Positions 23,887 to 32,495 of a stretch of 58,214 bases of DNA are shown piece after piece (position 1 is the first letter of the stretch; each line of letters begins with the position of its first letter). A model generated the notes under the pieces. The model was not told the origin of the DNA, did no database searches, and worked only from the letters and a program-made list of their open reading frames with translations. The position numbers and the translations under genes are program-made. Source of the stretch: Stutzerimonas kirkiae (GTDB taxonomy: Bacteria; Pseudomonadota; Gammaproteobacteria; Pseudomonadales; Pseudomonadaceae); assembly GCF_004327335.1 (NCBI RefSeq), contig NZ_QJUO01000029.1:1-58214 (forward strand), read 5' to 3'.

Positions 23887-24837
23887 ATGCATGAGTCTCG
23901 GCCCCGCATTGGCATCATGGGTACCGGCGCCATTGGCGGTTTTTATGGGGCGATGCTGGCGCAGGCCGGGTTCGATGTGCATTTCCTGCTGCGTAGCGAA
24001 TTCGAGGCGGTGCGCGAGCATGGCCTGCGGGTGAACAGCGTGCCCCGTGGCGTGCTGCATCTGCGGAAGGTGCAGGCCTACCGCGACGTGGCCGACATGC
24101 CGCCCTGCGATTGGCTGCTGGTTGGCGCCAAGACCACCAGCAACCCGTCGCTGGCACCTGCGATCGTACAGGCCGCGGCAGCCGGGGCGAAGGTCGTGCT
24201 GTTGCAGAATGGCATCGCGGTGGAGGATGCCATGCGACCGCTGTTGCCGGATACGCTGCATTTGCTCGGCGGTCTTTGCTTCATCTGTGTGCACCGCGAG
24301 GCGCCGGGGGTGGTCGAGCATCAGTCACAGGGAGCGATCAGCCTTGGTTATCACTCCGGCCCGGCGCTGGGGCCGGACCGGCAGGCGCTAATCGACGAGG
24401 GTGTGGCGATGTTCCGCGAGGCCGGCCTGGACAGCCATGCCGCGGCCAGCCTGGAGCAGGCGCGCTGGCAGAAACTGGTCTGGAACGCGCCCTACAATGG
24501 CCTCGCGGTCCTGCTGCAGGCCGATACCCGGGCCCTGATGGACAACCCCGACAGTGTCGCGCTGGTGGAGTCGATCATGCGGGAGGTGGTAAGCGTAGCC
24601 CGGGCGGCAGGGCATGCCTTGCCGGAAGGTCTGGCGGAGAAGATGCTCAAGACCACCCGCCATATGCCTGACTACCTGCCCAGCATGTACCACGATCACG
24701 CACAGGGACGGCCAATGGAACTGGAAGCCATCTATGCCGCCCCCCTGGCCGCGGCCGCCCGGCTGGGCGTCGAGATGCCGAGGACGGAGGCTCTATTCCG
24801 GGCCTTGCGCTTCATCGCGGCGCGCCAGTCGGCGTAG
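23887..24837 (+). CDS. Putative 2-dehydropantoate 2-reductase (PanE/ApbA family)
   Basis: A 316-residue NADPH-dependent reductase. The N-terminal Rossmann loop is GTGAIGGFYGAMLA (12-25). The C-terminal helical domain has the family motif WQKLVWNAPYNGLAVLL, with the catalytic lysine in QKLVWN, and YHDHAQGRPMELEAI. PanE reduces ketopantoate to pantoate for CoA synthesis, but Pseudomonas genomes often have several paralogues, so the physiological substrate is uncertain. It stands alone upstream of cysB. Confidence 0.88.
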   Translation: MHESRPRIGIMGTGAIGGFYGAMLAQAGFDVHFLLRSEFEAVREHGLRVNSVPRGVLHLRKVQAYRDVADMPPCDWLLVGAKTTSNPSLAPAIVQAAAAGAKVVLLQNGIAVEDAMRPLLPDTLHLLGGLCFICVHREAPGVVEHQSQGAISLGYHSGPALGPDRQALIDEGVAMFREAGLDSHAAASLEQARWQKLVWNAPYNGLAVLLQADTRALMDNPDSVALVESIMREVVSVARAAGHALPEGLAEKMLKTTRHMPDYLPSMYHDHAQGRPMELEAIYAAPLAAAARLGVEMPRTEALFRALRFIAARQSA

Positions 24838-24840
24838 AAC

Positions 24841-25916
<1,076 letters not shown>

Positions 25917-25920
25917 AAGC

Positions 25921-25948
25921 GAAAATGGCGCCCTTGGGCGCCATTTTC
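25921..25948. terminator. Bidirectional terminator between cysB and the M48 protease gene
   Basis: AAAATGGCGCCC, loop TT, GGGCGCCATTTT: an A-run before and T-run after the stem serve both convergent genes. Confidence 0.85.
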
Positions 25949-26963
25949 ATTTCTGCCGTTCGATCATCCGCGTGCGTTCCACCGTTGGCGGGTGGCTGGA
26001 GAGGTAGGCGCCGACGCCGGCATCCTCTTCATCGCCATCCAGTCGCCGGAGAATATCGGCGAAACGCTGGGTGGAGATGCCGTGCCGCTGCAATGTTTCC
26101 AGGGCGTAGCGGTCGGCTTCCTGCTCGAAGCGGCGCGAGTAGCCCAGCTCGGTGAGAATCAGCGGCAGGGCGGTTACCGCCGACGACACTGACGACACAT
26201 CGCCCACCACCAGCGCGGCCAGCACCCCGACGGCCGAGGCCTGCAGCGAGCTGCGCATGCCGTGGCGGTGGGCGACATGGCCGATCTCGTGGGCCAGCAC
26301 CGCCAGCAGTTCTTCGTCATGTTCGGCCAGCCGTACCAACTGATCGGTGAAGACCAGGGTGCCTGCCGGCAATGCCAGGGCATTGGCGCCCAGGGTTTTC
26401 TCCGCGTCCCGGAACTGCACGTCGATGCGGATATCCGCCGCCTGCTCCTGGATGAACGGGGCAAAGACCCGCAGCAGGCGCTGCTGCTCAGCGGCCGGCA
26501 AGGTGCTGGGTGCGAGGAACTGCCGGTCCAGCAGTTGCATGACCATGCGGTCCGCCTGCTGGTTGACCGATGGCGGCAGGGCGAAGGCCGCTGTCCTGGC
26601 AAGGGCCGGAACCCCCCAGTGCACGCAACCGAAGATGAACAATCCGCTGAGCAGCAGGCCCAGCAGCGCATAGCGCAATTTCGACTCCAGGCGATAGGCC
26701 AGGCCGGTTGCGGGCCTGTGCGTTTCGAGCAGGGCATCCAGCGCATCGTTGTCCCGGGTTTCGAAGCGGGCATCATCCGCCAGGTAGACGAACCGTGGGG
26801 CGTTGCCCACTCGCGAAGAACATTTGAGTCGCGTGGCTGCGAATGGCTCGTGCAGTGGCCGGTCATGCGCATCCAGCAGCCGTGCCAGCCCGTCCTCGAC
26901 GAGCAGCGTGGCCGGCTGGCGTGCCGAGCTGACCCCATCCATGAAGTGCCCGGCGATACGCAT
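25947..26963 (-). CDS. M48-family metallopeptidase with N-terminal membrane anchor
   Basis: A 338-residue membrane protease. Residues 1-90 form a soluble domain, a helix follows at about 98-116 (YALLGLLLSGLFIFGCVHWG), and the M48 catalytic domain has HEIGHVAHRH (225-234) with the third zinc ligand in FEQEADRYAL (Glu282). The layout matches the M48 proteins paired with YjgN in Pseudomonas. The substrate is unknown; membrane protein quality control is the family's usual role. Its start overlaps the upstream YjgN gene (one base, GATGC region), so they form an operon. Confidence 0.9.
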   Translation of the reverse strand: MRIAGHFMDGVSSARQPATLLVEDGLARLLDAHDRPLHEPFAATRLKCSSRVGNAPRFVYLADDARFETRDNDALDALLETHRPATGLAYRLESKLRYALLGLLLSGLFIFGCVHWGVPALARTAAFALPPSVNQQADRMVMQLLDRQFLAPSTLPAAEQQRLLRVFAPFIQEQAADIRIDVQFRDAEKTLGANALALPAGTLVFTDQLVRLAEHDEELLAVLAHEIGHVAHRHGMRSSLQASAVGVLAALVVGDVSSVSSAVTALPLILTELGYSRRFEQEADRYALETLQRHGISTQRFADILRRLDGDEEDAGVGAYLSSHPPTVERTRMIERQK

Positions 26964-27988
26964 CAGAGCCCCAGGTCCACGTCGAATACATCGCTCATTT
27001 CGCTGCCGAGGGCGGATTGCTCCTGCTGCCTGGCGGCAACGAACTCATCGAGATCGCCGCTGACCGTCATACCGATATGCCCGGCGGCATAACGTGCGGT
27101 GCGTACGCGCGCCCAGGGGTAGAAAAGCCCCAGGGTCAGGAGCAGGGCAAGTGTGTTGCTCAGCACCAGCCAGGCATAGGAGCCGGCCCGGTAATTGGCG
27201 TGGAAGCCTTGTTCGCCAAGGGTCATGTGGTTGAAGCGCAGGTTGACCAACAGGACGCTGCCCAGGGCGAAGGCCAGCAGGTAGCCTGCGGTGATCGCCA
27301 CCACCAGCAGCGGTGCGAACAGCAGGCTGAGGATACCACCCGCCACGCCAGCGAGAAGGATGATTCCGATCAGGATCAGGAATACGCGGTAGAAGGCTCC
27401 CGGCCTGGCCGAGAAATCGAAGTGCTGTTTGCCGTAGCGGCTATGGCCGATGATGAAGCGTTCCTGCCGGCACAGGACATAGGGGAACAGCAGGCCGAGG
27501 CTCAGGGTCGCCAGCAGTGGCCAGAGCAGGAATACCTTGTAGGCTTCGCCCATGGGCGCATTGAAGCCGAAGCGGATGCCGCGCCAGGCCGAGTAGTAAT
27601 GGTGGAAGGCGATCGCGCGGACAACGATGTAAGGCACGAGCAAAGCGAAGATCGCCGCCAGGGCCAGCGCCAGTAGCGGCAGGAGGCGTTCGGCGACGAC
27701 GTAGACCACCAGGCAGGCAATGGCGATCAGGCGCCCCTTGAGGATGCGTACGGGGTCGGCCAGGTACTCGAAGCTGTTGCCGTCCAGGTGGGTATTGCCA
27801 TAGAAGTAGCGATGGGTGCGCACCTTGGCCCAGGGGGAATAAAGCCCCAGTGTCACGATGGTCAGCGCCAGGTTGACGATCCATATACGGAAGAACTCGA
27901 AGCCCTCTCCCGAAAAGCGAAAGGCCAGGGGCCGCTGCGTTTTTTCGGTATGGATGGTATCCGGCACGCTATTGGCCGCCTCGCTCAT
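26963..27988 (-). CDS. YjgN family (DUF898) membrane protein
   Basis: A 341-residue polytopic inner-membrane protein with about six to eight helices. It contains an internal duplication: FFRIWIVNLALTIVTLGLYSPWAKVRTHRYFYGNT near the N-terminus is echoed by LSNTLALLLTLGLFYPWARVRTARYAAGH near the C-terminus, the DUF898 signature. Function unknown; it is co-transcribed with the M48 protease and could present or regulate it. A sequence resembling a Fur box lies 41 bp before its start codon. Confidence 0.88.
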   Translation of the reverse strand: MSEAANSVPDTIHTEKTQRPLAFRFSGEGFEFFRIWIVNLALTIVTLGLYSPWAKVRTHRYFYGNTHLDGNSFEYLADPVRILKGRLIAIACLVVYVVAERLLPLLALALAAIFALLVPYIVVRAIAFHHYYSAWRGIRFGFNAPMGEAYKVFLLWPLLATLSLGLLFPYVLCRQERFIIGHSRYGKQHFDFSARPGAFYRVFLILIGIILLAGVAGGILSLLFAPLLVVAITAGYLLAFALGSVLLVNLRFNHMTLGEQGFHANYRAGSYAWLVLSNTLALLLTLGLFYPWARVRTARYAAGHIGMTVSGDLDEFVAARQQEQSALGSEMSDVFDVDLGL

Positions 27989-28028
27989 TGGGGACCTCTG
28001 GCTGTTTCAGTGAAAGAAGGCGGTGGAT

Positions 28029-28047
28029 GTTAATGATAATTACCATT
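28029..28047. promoter_or_regulatory. Putative Fur box upstream of the YjgN-M48 operon
   Basis: GTTAATGATAATTACCATT matches the 19-bp Fur consensus at 14 positions by direct comparison. It is 41-59 bp before the YjgN start on the minus strand. Iron control of this operon is inferred only. Confidence 0.45.
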
Positions 28048-28093
28048 CACTACAAATTTGCTTGTCCAGAAAGCACGGCAATTACAAGGAGTT

Positions 28094-28306
28094 AGAACCT
28101 GTTGCCGATCTGCTGCGGTTAAAACGGGTTCGGCAAGCCGCTTGCGGCTAACGCACCTCCAGTGCGGCAGCGAAGAGGCGAGCGTAGCGAGTCATGCTCA
28201 TTTGCCACTCGTAGACTGCGCTTGACTCGCTGCGCTCACCCTGGCGGGCCAGCCTTCGGGCGTGCGCCTTGCAGGGCTCTGGCTCGCGAGAGCCTGAACA
28301 GGTTCT
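28094..28306. repeat. 213-bp palindromic element, MITE-like
   Basis: The ends AGAACCTGTT (28094-28103) and AACAGGTTCT (28297-28306) are a perfect 10-bp inverted repeat. Inside, GCGAGCGTAGCGAGTCA (28178-28194) pairs with TGACTCGCTGCGCTCAC (28223-28239) with two mismatches. No credible gene lies within. It fills most of the 462-bp gap between the YjgN and CysH-like genes. Confidence 0.7.
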
Positions 28307-28450
28307 TGGAGCCATGGCTTGTAACGCCCTGCAAAGACCTTCATCGAGCTGAAAGCAGTCGGAGACGGGGTTCCCGGGCGCGCCGTGGGTAGCGGGGGAT
28401 AACGCAGCCACGCGGCGCGCCCTGCGCTGGCATGGCCAGGCCGTGGACCA

Positions 28451-29071
28451 TCAGTGGCTCAGGTGCAGGCCGCACTCGCGGTTTTCCTCGCCCTTGGTCG
28501 GGTCGAAGTAGTCGAAGTTGTTCGGCAGGTCATGGGCGGTCAGGTACTGATAGAGGTCCTTGGAGGTCCATGGCAGCAGTGGGGCGACTTTTATCAGGCC
28601 GTCCGGGTTGATGCTGACCGGCTCCATCTGCGCCCGCACGGCGGTGTCGCTGGCGCGCAGCGCGGTGAACCAGACGCCTGGGGCGGTTTCCCGCAGCGCA
28701 CGGGCAAAGGGCTCCAGCTTGACCTCTTCGGTGAAGGCGGCATGACGCGGATCATCCAGGCCCGGTGCCGGCCCTTCGAGGGCTTCGCGGTGGGCACGGC
28801 TGCGCCTGGGCAGGTAGGTGATGAGGTTCAGATCAAGCTTGCGCGCTACTTCATCGGCGAAGCGGTAGGTGGCCTCGGTGTTGTAGCCGCTGTCCATCCA
28901 GACGATGGGAAGGTCTGGTTGGGCCTGGGTGACCATATGCAGGATGACCGCCTCGAAGGGCCGGAAGTTGGTGGTGCAGATCGCCGGCTTGCCCAGCGAC
29001 AGTGCCCAGGCGATGAGCTTTTCCGGTTGGTTGGCGAACTCGGCGTTGATTCGTTCCAGGTCGAGGTCCAT
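28451..29071 (-). CDS. CysH-like phosphoadenosine phosphosulfate reductase family protein (atypical)
   Basis: A 206-residue PAPS-reductase-family protein: IVWMDSGYNTEATYRFADEVARKL, VWFTALRASDTAVRAQM, LLPWTSKDLYQYL and the C-terminal ECGLH motif with redox Cys200. It occupies the slot that holds cysH (next to thrH and pabB) in P. aeruginosa. However, it is about 60 residues shorter than that enzyme, and it lacks the CC...CxxC cysteines that bind the 4Fe-4S cluster of APS reductases. Cys32 and Cys200 are its only cysteines. The nucleotide loop reads TTNFRPFEAVILH, not the usual SGG/SFGxQ form. It could be a cluster-free PAPS reductase or have another role. The start at 29071 is chosen because upstream residues are non-conserved. 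Confidence 0.8.
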   Translation of the reverse strand: MDLDLERINAEFANQPEKLIAWALSLGKPAICTTNFRPFEAVILHMVTQAQPDLPIVWMDSGYNTEATYRFADEVARKLDLNLITYLPRRSRAHREALEGPAPGLDDPRHAAFTEEVKLEPFARALRETAPGVWFTALRASDTAVRAQMEPVSINPDGLIKVAPLLPWTSKDLYQYLTAHDLPNNFDYFDPTKGEENRECGLHLSH

Positions 29072-29127
29072 TGCAAGGGCTCCAGGGGCTAGTGGGCATG
29101 AGGTGGGCGATGGTAGCAAAAGCGCCA

Positions 29128-29151
29128 GGGGCTGTTGACCTTTCGTTGCGT
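29128..29151 (+). repeat. Solitary half of a family C palindrome
   Basis: GGGGCTGTTGACCTTTCGTTGCG near 29130-29152 resembles one arm of the 20153-20535 element (GGTCTGTTGACGTTTCGTCGCG), but no matching second arm is nearby. It lies between the CysH-like gene and thrH. Confidence 0.4.
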
Positions 29152-29210
29152 GGCTGCGGGCGAGCGGATAGAGTTGCCGCCTCATTCGTATCCGTTGATA
29201 GGAGCAGCCT

Positions 29211-29828
29211 GTGGAAATCGCTTGTCTTGACCTTGAGGGTGTACTGGTCCCGGAGATCTGGATCGCCTTCGCGGAAAAAACCGGCATCGAATCGCTGAAA
29301 GCGACGACCCGGGACATCCCGGATTACGATGTGCTGATGCAGCAGCGCCTGCGTATCCTCGACGAGCATGGACTGAAGCTTGCCGATATCCAGGAAGTCA
29401 TCGCCACGCTCAAGCCGCTGGACGGCGCGGTAGAGTTCGTCGACTGGCTGCGCGAACGTTTCCAGGTGGTGATCCTGTCCGACACTTTCTATGAGTTCTC
29501 CCAGCCGCTGATGCGCCAGCTCGGTTTCCCGACCCTGCTCTGCCATCGCCTGATCACCGACGAGAACGACCGCGTAGTCTCCTACCAACTGCGCCAGAAG
29601 GACCCCAAGCGCCAGTCGGTGCTGGCCTTCAAGAGCCTCTACTATCGAGTCATCGCCGCCGGCGACTCCTACAACGACACCACCATGCTCTCCGAAGCGC
29701 ATGCCGGCATCCTGTTCCACGCGCCGCAGAACGTCATCGACGAGTTCCCGCAGTTCCCCGCCGTGCACACCTACGAAGATCTCAAGCGCGAGTTCGTCAG
29801 GGCGTCGAATCGTAAGCTGGAGATCTAA
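29211..29828 (+). CDS. thrH: ThrH: phosphoserine phosphatase / homoserine phosphotransferase
   Basis: A 205-residue HAD-superfamily enzyme. The motif I nucleophile is in CLDLEGVLVPEIW (Asp7, with Glu9 replacing the usual second Asp, as in ThrH), motif II is in ILSDTFYEF, the lysine is in QKDPKRQSV and the last acidic pair in AAGDSYNDTTM. P. aeruginosa ThrH dephosphorylates phosphoserine and can transfer the phosphate to homoserine. The start is GTG at 29211 with AGGAG nine bases before. It is divergent from the CysH-like gene and converges with pabB. Confidence 0.93.
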   Translation: MEIACLDLEGVLVPEIWIAFAEKTGIESLKATTRDIPDYDVLMQQRLRILDEHGLKLADIQEVIATLKPLDGAVEFVDWLRERFQVVILSDTFYEFSQPLMRQLGFPTLLCHRLITDENDRVVSYQLRQKDPKRQSVLAFKSLYYRVIAAGDSYNDTTMLSEAHAGILFHAPQNVIDEFPQFPAVHTYEDLKREFVRASNRKLEI

Positions 29829-29830
29829 GA

Positions 29831-30010
29831 AGCGGCTGGAAGCTGGAAGTAAAAAGCCGATAAGAGCGCTGGAGTCTGGAAGGCTGGAGGAAAAAACAGG
29901 AAAAGCTTGACAGAGTTTTGGTCCCGTCTCGCACACTGATGACGCCTCCAGCCTCCAGCCTCCAGCCTCCAGCCTCCAGCCTCCAGCCTCCAGCCTCCAG
30001 CCTCCAGCCT
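29831..30010. repeat. Palindromic repeat, family B copy 2, with heptamer tandem array
   Basis: The left side has GCTGGAAGCTGGAAG and GCTGGAGTCTGGAAGGCTGGAGG. The core (AAAAGCTTGACAGAG, TTTTGG, CACACTGATGACGC) matches that of 11568-11647. The right side is nine tandem copies of GCCTCCA at 29944-30006. The array runs into the stop codon of pabB (30009-30011), so it fills the whole space between the convergent thrH and pabB genes. Confidence 0.85.
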
Positions 30011-31391
30011 AAAGCCGCTCCAGTGTCTCCATCAGCACCTTCACCTTGTCCAGCGACTCCTGGTATTCCGCCTGCCAGTCGGAGTCGAGGGTGATGGCGC
30101 CGCCGCCCCAGCAACTGGCCTGGGCGCCATCGACCAACAGGGTGCGGATGGCGATGGAGCTGTCCATTTCGCCTCGTACGTCCAGGTACAGCAGCGAGCC
30201 GCAATAGATCGAGCGGCAGGCCGCTTCCAGTTCGTCGATGATCTGCATGGCGCGGATTTTCGGCGCGCCGGTGATCGAGCCGCCGGGAAAGCTGCCGGCC
30301 AGCAGGTCGAAGGCGTCCAGCCCGTCCCGCAGGCGACCGATCACGCTACTGACCAGATGATGGACGTTGGGGTAGCTCTCCAGTGCGAACAGTTCGGGCA
30401 CGCGCACGCTGCCGATCCCGCAACTGCGCCCCAGGTCGTTGCGCAGCAGGTCGACGATCATCAGGTTCTCGGCCCGGTCCTTGTCGCTTTCCAGCAACTC
30501 CCTGGCCGCTGCCACGTCGCTCCGCGGGTCCGTGCCACGGGGACGGGTGCCCTTGATCGGGCGCGTCTCCACCTGGCCCTGGCTGAGGTGGAGGAAGCGC
30601 TCGGGAGAGGCGCTGAGAATGGCGCCCCGTTCCAGGCTGACGAAACCGGCATAGGGCGTCGGGCAGGCCTTGCGCAAGGCCTGGTAGGCCTGCCAGGGGT
30701 CGCCCTGGCAGGGCGCGCGGAAGCGCTGGGTGAAGTTCACCTGGTAACAGTCGCCGGCCCGGATGTAGTCCTGGATGCGCTCGATCGCCTGTCGGTAGTC
30801 TTCTTTTCGCAGGTCTGGCCGGAAAGGCGCGCGCAAGCGGAAATCATCCCGTCCGCACAGTGCCTGCGCGTTGCCCTCGAAGAGCCGGATGATGCGTTGG
30901 CGCTCGCCGTGCTCGATGCCCGGATGGAATACCAGGGCGCTGGCCTGTTCCTGGTGATCGCTGACCAGGGCCCAGTCGTACAGCCCCAACTGTCCATCGG
31001 GCAGCTTCAGGTCGTTCAGGGCGGTGGCGGGGAGGCGTTCCAGGCGTTTACCGAAATCATAGGCGAGCATGCCGATCAGGCCGCCGGCGAAGGGCGAGTG
31101 GAAGTCCGCGGGCAGGCGGGCCGGCCCTAGCGTCGCGAGGGCCTTGCGCAAGCGCTGGAAGTAGGCCGCCGCGGATTCACCATGCTCTGCGCGCAGCACC
31201 TGGCGTGGCCAGGCGCTGATCAGGTCGTGGCGCCCACGCAGCGCCAGCGGGCGGCCGGAGTCCAGCAGGATGGCGCCCGGTGCCTGGCGCAGCCGTTCGA
31301 AGCGCTCGCACGGGTCGCTCTGGTAGGGGAGGGGATGAAGCGTGCAGTAGGGCATGGCGTGGGACGCGGGTTCGGCCCTGGTGTCGTTCAT
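30009..31391 (-). CDS. pabB: Aminodeoxychorismate synthase component I PabB
   Basis: PabB aminates chorismate to 4-amino-4-deoxychorismate for folate synthesis, using ammonia from the PabA glutaminase. The 460 residues show an N-terminal domain (FAGGLIGMLAYDFGK) and the chorismate-binding domain with AGDCYQVNFTQRF, ILSASPERFL, the PIKGTRPRG lysine motif typical of PabB, SDKDRAENLMIVDLLRNDLG and SFPGGSITGAPKIRAMQII. The start ATG gives MNDTRAEPASHAMPY; an internal ATG 12 codons later is possible. Its stop codon abuts the GCCTCCA array. Confidence 0.94.
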   Translation of the reverse strand: MNDTRAEPASHAMPYCTLHPLPYQSDPCERFERLRQAPGAILLDSGRPLALRGRHDLISAWPRQVLRAEHGESAAAYFQRLRKALATLGPARLPADFHSPFAGGLIGMLAYDFGKRLERLPATALNDLKLPDGQLGLYDWALVSDHQEQASALVFHPGIEHGERQRIIRLFEGNAQALCGRDDFRLRAPFRPDLRKEDYRQAIERIQDYIRAGDCYQVNFTQRFRAPCQGDPWQAYQALRKACPTPYAGFVSLERGAILSASPERFLHLSQGQVETRPIKGTRPRGTDPRSDVAAARELLESDKDRAENLMIVDLLRNDLGRSCGIGSVRVPELFALESYPNVHHLVSSVIGRLRDGLDAFDLLAGSFPGGSITGAPKIRAMQIIDELEAACRSIYCGSLLYLDVRGEMDSSIAIRTLLVDGAQASCWGGGAITLDSDWQAEYQESLDKVKVLMETLERL

Positions 31392-31507
31392 GGATCAAAT
31401 GTCGTCATGGGGTGAGCCCGCTCCTACGGATGTGCGCGACAGCGCGGCGGCGAAGACGAGCAGTCGCCGCCCGCCGACCAGCGCCCCGACACCCGGAGCG
31501 AATCCGC

Positions 31508-32491
31508 TCAGGCGTGTGTCGGTACATGGCCGAAGAGTTCCTGGGAGAACTTCATGCGCTCTTCCGGGGTTTCCCGGGTGCCCTTTTCCTTGAGTTCGGC
31601 CAGGCGTGTTTCGATCGCATGGGTACGATGGGTCAGGCCGCAGTCGTTGGCGATCTGGATATTCAGGCCGGGCCGGGCGTTGAGTTCGAGGATCAGCGGC
31701 CCCTTGTCCTGGTCGAGCACCATGTCCACGCCGATATAGCCCAGGCCGCACAGTTCATAGCAGCCCGCGGCGAGCTTCATGAAGCCGTCCCAGTTGGGCA
31801 GTTGCACGCCATCCACCGCGTTGGTGGTGTCGGGGTGCTTGCTGATCTTGTTGTTCAACCAGGTGCCGCGCAGGGTGACGCCGGTGGCCAGGTCGACACC
31901 GACGCCGATGGCGCCCTGGTGCAGGTTGGCCTTGCCGCCCGATTGCCGGGTCGGCAGGCGCAGCATGGCCATCACCGGGTAGCCCATCAATACGATGATG
32001 CGGATATCCGGCACGCCCTCGTAGCTGATGCTCTTGAAGATCGGGTCCGGGGTGACCCGGTATTCGATCAGGGCGCGGTCGCGCAGGCCGCCGAGGGAAT
32101 AGAGGCCGGTGAGGATGTTGGAAATCTGGTGCTCGATCTCCTCGTGGCTGAGGATCTTGCCCGACACCGTGCGGTAGCGGCCCTCGAAGCGGTCGGCGAC
32201 GACCAGGATGCCATCGCCGCCAGCGCCCTGGGCCGGCTTGATGACGAAATCGGTATGGTCCTTGACGATATCCCGCAACTTGGAGATATCGCGCTCGGTC
32301 TCGATGATGCCGTACATCTCCGGCACATGGATGCCGGCTTCGATGGCCCGTTCCTTGGTGATGATCTTGTCATCGACGATAGGGTACAGGCTGCGTTTGT
32401 TGTACTTGAGCACATAGTCCGCGTTGCGGCGATTGATGCCCATGATCCCCTTGGCTTCGAGTGCTTTCCAGGTCTTGATCAGGCCGAACAT
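31508..32491 (-). CDS. ATP-grasp alpha-L-glutamate ligase-like protein (RimK-related)
   Basis: A 327-residue cytoplasmic ATP-grasp enzyme. It starts MFGLIKTWKALEAKGIMGINRRN and has FVIKPAQGAGGDGILV (ATP-binding loop), IVLMGYPVMAMLRLPTRQSGGKANLHQGAIGVGVDLATG and the metal-binding ILELNARPGLNIQIAN. Such enzymes join an amino acid to a carboxylate of a peptide or protein; the substrate is not known for this subgroup. It is the last gene of a three-gene operon with a transglutaminase-like membrane protein and a retropepsin-like protease. Confidence 0.9.
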   Translation of the reverse strand: MFGLIKTWKALEAKGIMGINRRNADYVLKYNKRSLYPIVDDKIITKERAIEAGIHVPEMYGIIETERDISKLRDIVKDHTDFVIKPAQGAGGDGILVVADRFEGRYRTVSGKILSHEEIEHQISNILTGLYSLGGLRDRALIEYRVTPDPIFKSISYEGVPDIRIIVLMGYPVMAMLRLPTRQSGGKANLHQGAIGVGVDLATGVTLRGTWLNNKISKHPDTTNAVDGVQLPNWDGFMKLAAGCYELCGLGYIGVDMVLDQDKGPLILELNARPGLNIQIANDCGLTHRTHAIETRLAELKEKGTRETPEERMKFSQELFGHVPTHA

Positions 32492-32495
32492 GGGC

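Noticed and set aside
29944..30010. Tandem heptamers considered as a CRISPR array
   Set aside because: The unit is 7 bp with no spacers; it is a simple tandem repeat within a palindrome.
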